Of a stretch of DNA of 64,000 nucleotides, positions 43,885-51,092 are shown piece by piece. The DNA comes from Planctomycetota bacterium. Lineage in GTDB: Bacteria > Planctomycetota > Planctomycetia > Pirellulales > UBA1268. The stretch spans positions 52,462 through 116,461 of the forward strand of contig QWOP01000018.1 in the NCBI GenBank assembly GCA_003669605.1, given 5' to 3'. Made by a program: the position numbers and the translations under genes. The number at the start of each line of letters is the position of its first letter. The stretch's first letter is position 1. The notes under the pieces are model-generated. The model saw only the letters and a list, made by a program, of their open reading frames with translations. It did no database searches and had not been told where the DNA came from.

Positions 43885-44535
43885 TCAGAAACAGTGCTTC
43901 GCGACCGCGTCGCGGATTGCCCGACCGACATCGTCGATTCCGCTCGAGGCGTCGATCGTGACATATCTGCCCGGGGCGGCGGCGGCCTCGCGCAGATACC
44001 CGTCCCGGAGCCGACGGCGGTAGTCGTCTCCCCGGCTCTCCAAGCGGTCCAGTTCCCGGTCAATACGGAGGGCGGCCTGGGCGGGATCAATGTCGAGGAT
44101 CAGCACGAGATCGGGCTCGATGCCGTTGGTGGCCACCTCGCCCACCCTCCGGATCACCTCAGGATCGAGGCTGCCGGCATGCCCCTGGTAGACGATGTTG
44201 GCCGGCAGAAACCGATCCGATATCACCCACTCCCCCCGGGCCAGCGCCGGCGCGATCACGTCGGCCACGAGCTGCGCTCTGGCAGCCATGTAGAGAAGCA
44301 TCTCTGTAGTTGCAGCCAGATCGATCTCCCGGCGATGAAGGAGGATCTGGCGGATGGCGTCACCGGCGGGAGTGGCACCGGGGTCGCGGCAGACGACGAC
44401 CGACTTCCCTTGGCCGCGCAACCAGTTTCCGAGCCCTCCGACCTGCGACGACTTGCCGGAACCGTCGATCCCCTCAAGGACGATGAACCGTGCGTTACTG
44501 GTCCTGGCGGAGAGGGAACTTTTCCCATCAGCCAT
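43885..44535 (-). CDS. tmk: Thymidylate kinase
   Basis: 216 residues. P-loop GIDGSGKSSQ (about residues 22-31), 'RDPGATPAGDAIRQILL' (the DR/E substrate site), 'SDRFLPANIVYQGHAG' and a LID region with 'LESRGDDYRRRLRDGY' are visible. It phosphorylates dTMP to dTDP. It overlaps the upstream TPR gene by 8 bp, so the TPR protein, tmk and holB look like one operon. Confidence 0.95.
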   Translation of the reverse strand: MADGKSSLSARTSNARFIVLEGIDGSGKSSQVGGLGNWLRGQGKSVVVCRDPGATPAGDAIRQILLHRREIDLAATTEMLLYMAARAQLVADVIAPALARGEWVISDRFLPANIVYQGHAGSLDPEVIRRVGEVATNGIEPDLVLILDIDPAQAALRIDRELDRLESRGDDYRRRLRDGYLREAAAAPGRYVTIDASSGIDDVGRAIRDAVAKHCF

Positions 44536-45268
44536 CGGTACCTCCCGGCGGGGCTGCCGCCAGCCTGGAAAGCCCGAGCGGATCGGAAGGGTCGAGGGCC
44601 ACCACCTTCCGGGCGGTGTCCTGGGCCATGCCGCGCCGTCCGGTCTCCATCAGTGCATGGATCAGCCCTTTTGCCGCCTCGAAGAACACCCGATTGCCGG
44701 GGAGTGTGTAGGGCAGCGGCCGGGGATTCCCGGCCGCCTCGACGGCGCGGAATCCGAGCTCGACGGCACGGCCGAAGTGGCCGCGGGCGAGTTTCGGATC
44801 GTCTTCCTCCAGAGCCAGGAGTCCGAGGTGGAGGTGGGCTTCGAGGAAGTCGGGGCACTCGGAGAGCAACCACACCAGTTCGTCGCGGGCCACGTCGGCT
44901 TCGCCCGATTCCACCATTGCCTCTACCTCTTCAATATCCTCCTGCCGCCGCCGCGCACACCGCGGGTGGACGAACTCGTAGAGGGCTCCGGCGGGCAGCG
45001 GCACTCCGGCAACTCCGCAAGGGACGGCTGCTGTCCCACCGGCCGGGAGATCGTCCTGGGGGGAATCGAGTTCTGTACTACCGCTCGTCGGAGGGACGAA
45101 GAGGGCGACGCGCAGTCCCTTGTCGGTGGCTGCGCGCTTTGCCGGCCGACTTCCCGCCGGATCGCGTTTTCCGGGGCGGGCGGAGGTGGCGCTGCGCCGG
45201 CGGCGAGGCGCTTGTCCAGATCCGGGCGGAGTCTCGCCGGAGCCGGGCGGGTCGTCAGATGCGGGCAT
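44528..45268 (-). CDS. TPR-repeat protein upstream of tmk
   Basis: 246 residues from ATG 45268 (MPASDDPPGSGETPP). The longest frame continues to 47074 but that part is the antisense of mutY and the DUF1592 gene. A basic, Pro/Arg-rich N-terminal tail (about 1-95) is followed by TPR-like helices: 'EEVEAMVESGEADVARDELVWLLSECPDFLEAHLHLGLLALEEDDPKLARGHFGRAVELGF' and 'FFEAAKGLIHALMETGRRGMAQDTARKVVALDPSDPLGLSRL'. Function unknown; the overlap with tmk suggests coupled expression. It is divergent from mutY with about 120 bp between starts. Confidence 0.75.
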   Translation of the reverse strand: MPASDDPPGSGETPPGSGQAPRRRRSATSARPGKRDPAGSRPAKRAATDKGLRVALFVPPTSGSTELDSPQDDLPAGGTAAVPCGVAGVPLPAGALYEFVHPRCARRRQEDIEEVEAMVESGEADVARDELVWLLSECPDFLEAHLHLGLLALEEDDPKLARGHFGRAVELGFRAVEAAGNPRPLPYTLPGNRVFFEAAKGLIHALMETGRRGMAQDTARKVVALDPSDPLGLSRLAAAPPGGTDG

Positions 45269-45388
45269 GGTGGAGCCGGAGAGTCGAAGGGGACAGGGTA
45301 CGCTTTGGCCCACAGGGGTACACTTCCCCACAGGCGCTTCCGCGGCGCCATTGGTTGGAACGGAACGAAAACCTGTTGGCAAGGGGTC

Positions 45389-46507
45389 ATGGCGAAGGTC
45401 GCATTGAGGTCGTCGCCGGATGGTCCCCTGCCCGCCAGTCTGCTGGCAGGCAGGGCCGACGTGACCCGGGAACTGTTGGCGTGGTACGACCGTGTCGGTC
45501 GCGATCTTCCCTGGCGCCGGGGGAGGGATCCGTACCGGACCTGGGTCAGTGAGGTGATGCTCCAGCAGACCCAGGTGGAGCGGGTCGTCGGGTATTTTCA
45601 GAGGTTCCTCGGGCAGTTCCCCACGGTGGCTGATCTGGCCGCGGCGTCTGAGGCCGACGTCCTTCATGCCTGGGAGGGACTCGGCTACTACCGGCGTGCC
45701 CGCCAACTGCAGGCGGCGGCGCGACGGATCGTCACCGATCACGACGGCCGCTTGCCGGCATCGATCGATGCGTTGCGTGCTCTCCCGGGGATCGGCCGCT
45801 ACACCGCAGGTGCCATCCTCTCGATCGCCTTCGATCAACCGGAGCCGATTGTGGAGGCCAACTCGCGACGGGTGCTCGCGCGGTTGGCTGGTTACAGCGA
45901 TCCGCTGGGCGGCACCGGCGGCGATGCCGCTATCTGGGGGATCGCCTTGGCGTTGCTGCCGCATTCTGCCGCAGGCCGCTGGAACCAAGCCCTGATGGAT
46001 CTGGGGGCGCTGGTGTGCACGCCTCGGGAGCCGCTGTGCACCCGCTGTCCGCTGGCCGACCACTGTGACGCCCACCGCACCGTGCGGACCGCGGTGATCC
46101 CGGCCAAGACGGCGCGGCGGGCGACGGTGGTGCGGACGGAGACGGCGCTGGTGGCCCGGCGGGGCCAACGGGTGTTGCTGGTGCAGCGGGCGCCGGGAGA
46201 GTGGTGGGAGGGACTGTGGGATTTTCCTCGCCTGCCGGCGCGGAGTCTGCTCAGGCCGCTCGGCTGCGGTCGCCGCCGGACGATCGGCAGACTCACCTAT
46301 ACCGTCACGCATCATCGCATCGACCTGACGGTGGCTGTCTGCCAGGCAACCCGGCTGGGGCCACGCGCAGAAAACCGGAAGTGGGTGACGATCGCCGATC
46401 TGGCAGCCGTGGCGATGACCTCCCCCGGACGGCGGATCGGTCGGTTGCTCGCACCGCCGGGGAGTGGAGCTCCCGCGGCATTGCCTGAGGCAGAAAAGCG
46501 GCCCTGA
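45389..46507 (+). CDS. mutY: A/G-specific adenine glycosylase
   Basis: 372 residues from ATG 45389. Features are 'WVSEVMLQQTQVERVVGYFQRFL' with the catalytic Glu, helix-hairpin-helix LPGIGRYTAGAIL, and [4Fe-4S] spacing CTPREPLCTRCPLADHC. A C-terminal NUDIX-like 8-oxoG recognition domain follows ('ALVARRGQRVLLVQRAPGEWWEGLWDFP'). MutY removes A opposite 8-oxoG. At the position of the second catalytic acid, where E. coli has LDGN (Asp138), this protein has VEAN, putting Glu in place of Asp. The frame runs back to 44354 but that part lies antisense to tmk and the TPR gene. Confidence 0.93.
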   Translation: MAKVALRSSPDGPLPASLLAGRADVTRELLAWYDRVGRDLPWRRGRDPYRTWVSEVMLQQTQVERVVGYFQRFLGQFPTVADLAAASEADVLHAWEGLGYYRRARQLQAAARRIVTDHDGRLPASIDALRALPGIGRYTAGAILSIAFDQPEPIVEANSRRVLARLAGYSDPLGGTGGDAAIWGIALALLPHSAAGRWNQALMDLGALVCTPREPLCTRCPLADHCDAHRTVRTAVIPAKTARRATVVRTETALVARRGQRVLLVQRAPGEWWEGLWDFPRLPARSLLRPLGCGRRRTIGRLTYTVTHHRIDLTVAVCQATRLGPRAENRKWVTIADLAAVAMTSPGRRIGRLLAPPGSGAPAALPEAEKRP

Positions 46508-46590
46508 CGGAGGTGGTGGAGTGCCGCCTGAGCTCCGGGCGGAGGCGGGAGGGTAGAATTGGGCTCTGGTCCGCCGTGAGTGAGACAGCC

Positions 46591-48969
46591 ATGCCCCCCT
46601 TCCTGCCGACCGGCCGCGTTCCCGATCTCCACGCTTGGCCGTGGCGAGCAGGCAGTGGAGGAGGGGGGAAGCGCACCTGGCGACTGGTGGTCGCGCTCCC
46701 GGCGGAGTGGTGCTGCGCCCTGATGACGCTTTGCTGCGCCTGGATGGTGCTTTGCTGCGCCCGGGCGGCGGCCGACGATCCGGCGGAATTCGACCGCGAT
46801 GTGCGACCGCTCCTGCAGACGTACTGTGTCTCCTGCCATTCCGCCGACGATGCCCAGGCCGGCGTGCGACTGGACGACCGCCGGAGCGATGTGGCGAAGT
46901 CAGTCGACCGCCCCTTCTGGCAGCGGACACTGCGGCAGGTGGAAGGGGGGGTGATGCCGCCGGGGGATGCCCCGCAGCCGGCCCTCGAGGAACGCCGGCT
47001 GATCGGCAACTGGATCCGCTCGTTTGCACTCTCGCCGGACTGTTCCCAGGGGGAGCGGCCGGGACGGGTGACACTCCGCCGTCTCAACCGTTCGGAATAC
47101 AACCACACCATCCGCGACCTGCTGGGGGTCGACCTGCGGGTGGCGGACGATTTTCCCACCGACGACGTCGGCTACGGATTCGACAACATCGGCGACGTCC
47201 TCTCCATGCCTCCGGTGCTTTTTGAGAGGGCGCTTGAGGCGGCGGAGACAGTGGCCCGGGCGGCTATCGTCACCGGCGAACTCGCCGATGCACCCGTGCA
47301 GAAAGGTGGCGGGGGCACGCTCGGTTCGCAGGGGGAGATCGGCCAGGATTTTGAGTTCCCGGCGGAGGGCGAATACCTGTTCCGGGCCCGCGCCTCCGGC
47401 GACCAGGCCGGCCCCGATCCGGTGCGGATGGGATTCCGGATCGCCGGCCGCGAGGAGCAGGTTGTGGATGTCCCCAACCGGCCCCGCAATCCCAAGGAAT
47501 ACGAATTCCGCATCAAGGTGCCGGCCGGTCGGCAGCGGTTCGCCGTGGCCTTTCTCAACGACTACTACCACCCCGAAGCGGAGAATCCCCGACAGCGGGA
47601 CCGCAATCTCCATGTCGAGGCGCTGTCGGTCATCGGGCCGATCGGCGTTGTGCCCGAGACTCTGCCGGCTTCCCATCGGCGTTTGTTTGCCAAGCCGATC
47701 CCGGCAACGCTCGACATCGCCGCGCAGCGTCGCCTCGCGGCCGACAATCTTCGTCCCCTGGCCTCCCGCGCCTTCCGCCGGCCAGCCAACGACGCCGAGG
47801 TCGATCGGCTGGCGGGCATCTTCGCCGCGGCGCGCGCCCAGGGCGAGGGGGTGGAGCGGTCGATGCAGGTGGCGCTGACGGCGATGCTCGTCTCGCCATC
47901 GTTCCTGTTTCTGGTGGAGGAGGATCCACCTCCCGGCGCGGTGCGTCGGCTCGACGACCACGAACTGGCGGCCCGGCTGTCGTATTTTCTCTGGAGCAGC
48001 ATGCCCGACGATGAGCTAGACGCAGCGGCGGGGCGGGGAGAGTTCCATACCGACGAGCAACTCGCCGCCCAGACGCAGCGGATGCTGCGCGATCCCCGGG
48101 CCCGGGCGCTGGTCGACAACTTCGCCGGACAGTGGCTGCAATTGCGGACGCTGGCGAGCTTCTCGCCGGACCGGGAGCGGTTCCCCGGCTTCGATGAGGC
48201 GCTGCGCGGGGCGATGCGCCGCGAGACGGAGGAATTCTTCTGGGGCATCATCAACGAGGACCGAAGCATCCTCGAGTTTCTCGATGCCGACACGACGTTC
48301 GTCAATGAACGGCTGGCGAAGCACTATTCCATCGAGGGGATCACTGGGGAGGAATTCCGTCGCGTGAGCGTCGATCGGGGGCAGCGTGGCGGCCTCCTCG
48401 GCCAGGCAAGCATCCTCGCTGTGACGAGCAATCCCACCCGCACCAGCCCCGTGAAGCGGGGCCGCTGGGTGCTCGAGAATCTCCTTGCGGCGCCCCCTCC
48501 CCCGCCCCCTCCGAACGTCCCCGAACTCCCCTCGTCGCAGGAGGCGCTCTCCGGCACGCTCCGGCAGCGGATGGAGCAGCACCGCAGCAATCCCTCCTGC
48601 GCCGCCTGCCACAAACTGATGGATCCCCTCGGCTTCGGCCTGGAAAACTACGACGCCATCGGCAGTTGGCGGACGGAGGAGGGGGGAGTGGCGATCGATC
48701 CTTCCGGCGAACTGCCAGACGGCCGGCGGTTCGCAGGGCCGGCCGAACTCCGTCAGGTTCTGCTTTCGCGGCAGGACGAGTTCCGCCGCTGTCTCACCGA
48801 GAAACTCCTCACCTACGCCTTGGGGCGGGGGCTTGAATATTACGACGCCTGCGCCGTCGAGCGGATTGCCTCCGCCACCGCTGCCGGGGGTGACCGGTTC
48901 TCCGTCCTCGTCGGCCAGATCGTCACCAGCCCCGCTTTTCGCCAGCGGGAGTCGGAAGAAGGCCGATAA
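46591..48969 (+). CDS. DUF1592/DUF1588/DUF1585 planctomycete cytochrome protein
   Basis: About 792 residues from ATG 46591. The leader holds a Cys/Leu-rich membrane signal built from a short internal repeat. A PSCyt heme motif follows ('VRPLLQTYCVSCHSADDAQAGVRLDD', about 78). DUF1587 ('LRRLNRSEYNHTIRDLLGVDLRVADDFPTDDVGYGFDNIGDVLSM'), DUF1595/DUF1592 ('ELAARLSYFLWSSMPDDELDAAA'), DUF1588 ('GLLGQASILAVTSNPTRTSPVKRGRWVLENLL', 'NPSCAACHKLMDPLGFGLENYDAIG') and DUF1585 ('RRCLTEKLLTYALGRGLEYYD') complete the architecture. It is paired with the DUF1552 gene 101 bp downstream, the family's normal partner. Confidence 0.92.
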   Translation: MPPFLPTGRVPDLHAWPWRAGSGGGGKRTWRLVVALPAEWCCALMTLCCAWMVLCCARAAADDPAEFDRDVRPLLQTYCVSCHSADDAQAGVRLDDRRSDVAKSVDRPFWQRTLRQVEGGVMPPGDAPQPALEERRLIGNWIRSFALSPDCSQGERPGRVTLRRLNRSEYNHTIRDLLGVDLRVADDFPTDDVGYGFDNIGDVLSMPPVLFERALEAAETVARAAIVTGELADAPVQKGGGGTLGSQGEIGQDFEFPAEGEYLFRARASGDQAGPDPVRMGFRIAGREEQVVDVPNRPRNPKEYEFRIKVPAGRQRFAVAFLNDYYHPEAENPRQRDRNLHVEALSVIGPIGVVPETLPASHRRLFAKPIPATLDIAAQRRLAADNLRPLASRAFRRPANDAEVDRLAGIFAAARAQGEGVERSMQVALTAMLVSPSFLFLVEEDPPPGAVRRLDDHELAARLSYFLWSSMPDDELDAAAGRGEFHTDEQLAAQTQRMLRDPRARALVDNFAGQWLQLRTLASFSPDRERFPGFDEALRGAMRRETEEFFWGIINEDRSILEFLDADTTFVNERLAKHYSIEGITGEEFRRVSVDRGQRGGLLGQASILAVTSNPTRTSPVKRGRWVLENLLAAPPPPPPPNVPELPSSQEALSGTLRQRMEQHRSNPSCAACHKLMDPLGFGLENYDAIGSWRTEEGGVAIDPSGELPDGRRFAGPAELRQVLLSRQDEFRRCLTEKLLTYALGRGLEYYDACAVERIASATAAGGDRFSVLVGQIVTSPAFRQRESEEGR

Positions 48970-49070
48970 CTGTGGGGCGGGGGGCGTGACCGCGATTGAC
49001 TCCCCTCCCCACCCATCCGACCATAGGGTGACCGCAGGAAGCGGCGCCGGAGCTCACGAGGACCAAAGCC

Positions 49071-50417
49071 ATGCTGCAGCCATTGTCGCGTCGGACCGTC
49101 CTGCGGGGACTCGGAACGGCGGTTGGATTGCCGCTCCTGGATGCCATGGTGCCGGTGCGCACCAGTCTCGCCGCCACGGCCGGCGCGGAGCAGTCCCTCT
49201 CGCCATTGCGGGCGGCATTTCTGTACGTCCCCAACGGCAAGCACATGAATGCTTGGACTCCCACCTGCGAAGGTGCGGGTTTCGATCTCCCCGCGACGCT
49301 CGAGCCACTGTGCGGCGTCTATGGCAAGTTCTCGATCCATTCGGGGCTGGCCCAGAAGAAGGCCGAAGCCAATGGCGACGGCGCCGGCGACCACGCCCGC
49401 GCCCTGGCGACGTTCCTCACCGGCATGCAGGCCCGCAAGACCGCCGGAGCCGACATCCGGGCTGGCGTCTCGGTCGACCAACTCGCCGCGGCCCATCTGG
49501 GGCGCCGCACCCGGCTGCCGTCGCTGGAGATCGGCACCGAGGGAGGGGGGCAGTCGGGCAACTGCGACTCCGGCTACAGCTGCGTCTATTCCGCGAACAT
49601 CGCCTGGCGGAGCGACACGCAGTCGGTCCCCAAGGAGAGCAACCCAAAACTCATCTTCGACCGGCTGTTTGCTGCCGGTCGGCCGGGTGAGTCGGACGAG
49701 GCCCGGGCGAAGCGGGAGCTCCACTCCAGGAGCATCCTTGACTATGTCCGCGAGGAGGCCCAGGGCATGGAGCGGGTCGTGGGGAGTGCTGACCGGAGGA
49801 AACTCGACGAGTACTTTACGGCCGTCAGGGAACTCGAGCAGCGATTGGAGCGCTTCTCCGGCAGTCGATCCGCAGAGATTGCCATGCAGCGGCCGGATGG
49901 CGCACCGGAGGGCTATGAGGAGCACCTGCGGATCCTCGCCGACATGCTCGTGCTCGCCTTCCTCACCGACACCACGCGGGTCTCGACGTTCGTCTTCGCC
50001 AACGAGGGGAGCAACAAGAGTTACTCCTTCATCGGGGTCCCGGAAGGCCACCACGATCTCTCCCACCATGGCAGGGATGGCGCCAAGCAGTCAAAGATCC
50101 AGTCCATCAACCGGTTCCACGTCACGCAGTTGGCCTACCTGCTCGAGAAGCTCGCCCGCACTCCAGAGGGGGACGGCGTCCTCCTCGACCGCTGTATGGT
50201 GCTCTACGGCAGCGGCATCGGCGACGGCGATCGCCACAACCACGACGACCTGCCGATCCTGCTGGCGGGTGGTGGTGGTGGCGCGCTCCAGCCCGGCCGT
50301 CACGTTGTCCATCCCAAGGGGACGCCGCTGACGAATCTTTACCTGGCAATGCTCGACGGGCTCGGCTGCCCGGTGCCGTCACTCGGCGACAGCACGGGGC
50401 GGCTGGCCGACATCTGA
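49071..50417 (+). CDS. DUF1552 Tat-exported protein
   Basis: 448 residues. A Tat motif (LSRRTVLRGLGTAVGLPLLDAM) is followed by 'LRAAFLYVPNGKHMNAWTPTCEGAGFDLPATLEPL', 'GDHARALATFLTGMQARKTAGADIRAGVSVDQLAA', 'NCDSGYSCVYSANIAWRSDTQSVPKESNPKLIFDRLF' and 'YGSGIGDGDRHNHDDLPILLAGGGGG'. It belongs to the alkaline-phosphatase-like DUF1501/DUF1552 group and is downstream of its DUF1592 partner. AGGA lies about 9 bases upstream. It converges on the esterase remnant with 12 bp between. Confidence 0.92.
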   Translation: MLQPLSRRTVLRGLGTAVGLPLLDAMVPVRTSLAATAGAEQSLSPLRAAFLYVPNGKHMNAWTPTCEGAGFDLPATLEPLCGVYGKFSIHSGLAQKKAEANGDGAGDHARALATFLTGMQARKTAGADIRAGVSVDQLAAAHLGRRTRLPSLEIGTEGGGQSGNCDSGYSCVYSANIAWRSDTQSVPKESNPKLIFDRLFAAGRPGESDEARAKRELHSRSILDYVREEAQGMERVVGSADRRKLDEYFTAVRELEQRLERFSGSRSAEIAMQRPDGAPEGYEEHLRILADMLVLAFLTDTTRVSTFVFANEGSNKSYSFIGVPEGHHDLSHHGRDGAKQSKIQSINRFHVTQLAYLLEKLARTPEGDGVLLDRCMVLYGSGIGDGDRHNHDDLPILLAGGGGGALQPGRHVVHPKGTPLTNLYLAMLDGLGCPVPSLGDSTGRLADI

Positions 50418-50429
50418 TGGTGGTTTGAG

Positions 50430-50940
50430 TCATCTTTCCCCGGTTGACTGGCTCTCTGGTTTTGCAGGCGCAAGGGCTGGCTGCAGGGAAGGCAGGAATG
50501 CAGCGGCGAGTTTCTCTCCGAGGAGGAGTGTGCCGTGGGTGCCGTACTGGGCGCGAAGGTAGGGGAGTTGCGATGTCTCCACCACCTCGATGCCAGAAAG
50601 TGTCCGCGCAAGTTGCGTAAGTCCGGCGTTGACCGCGCTTCCGTTTCCCCACGGCGCGTTCCTGTGCAGTGCGGCAATCACCCAAGGCAGTTGCGGTTGT
50701 TTCAGGTCGATTCGCGTCTGTTCGACAAGCGCTTGGAACGTCGCAGCATGGTGCTGGGCGAAGGGGCCAAAGAAGGCATCGTTCTCGCCGGTCGTCCAGA
50801 CGATGCCCTCGAGTCGGCAGTCGAAGCCTCGGCGAACGAGGTCGTGCCGTGCATCACCACTACCAGCAACCAGTGCTTCGCGAGCATGATCAGTTCCCCA
50901 GAGGATGCTTCGGCCCTGAAAGGCTGTTGTCAGGCAACGA
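50430..50940 (-). pseudogene. 5'-truncated sialate O-acetylesterase-like (SASA) remnant
   Basis: The C-terminal part reads like a SASA/carbohydrate-esterase domain: 'RRGFDCRLEGIVWTTGENDAFFGPFAQHHAATFQALVEQTRIDL', 'LPWVIAALHRNAPWGNGSAVNAGLTQLA' and 'GIEVVETSQLPYLRAQYGTHGTLLLGEKLAAAFL'. The N-terminal nucleophile block (GDSN) of the family is missing. Going upstream, the open frame passes straight through repeat copy B to a GTG inside it at 51086. No ribosome site or signal peptide is present. I therefore read it as a decayed gene whose front half was lost, with the repeat inserted near the break. Boundary at 50940 is approximate. Confidence 0.6.
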
Positions 50941-50979
50941 TCCCGGTGAGCGGCCCGGTGCTGTCGCCGGTTAGGGGGC

Positions 50980-51091
50980 CGTGGATAAACTGCCGATCCG
51001 ACTGCACGAGGCAGTCGCGAGTGCGTAGCACTCGAGAAAACCGGAGGTTTTTCAAGTGGAAAAAGGTCATGGATGACTTTTTCCACGGGCT
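50980..51091 (-). repeat. Hairpin-rich dispersed repeat, copy B, with flanking 10-bp duplication
   Basis: Reads on the minus strand from 51091 to 50980. It aligns with copy A (32171-32277) over 90 ungapped bases. Ends carry a 7-bp inverted repeat (CCGTGGA at the left, TCCACGG at the right). The same 10 bases, GTTAGGGGGC, flank it at 50970-50979 and 51092-51101, like a target-site duplication; the right-hand copy contains the TAA stop of the hydrolase gene. Three stems form: GTGGAAAAA/TTTTTCCAC, CACTTGA/TCGAGTG (with one wobble) and CGACTGC/GCAGTCG. It starts 4 bases after the TAA, as does copy A after its TAG. Confidence 0.85.
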
Positions 51092-51092
51092 G

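Noticed and set aside
44354..46507. 717-codon plus frame giving a long N-terminal extension to MutY
   Set aside because: The extension is antisense to tmk and the TPR gene; ATG 45389 gives normal MutY length.
44528..47074. 848-codon minus frame covering the TPR gene plus mutY and DUF1592 antisense
   Set aside because: Only the part from 45268 has protein-like motifs; the rest is antisense to two clear genes.
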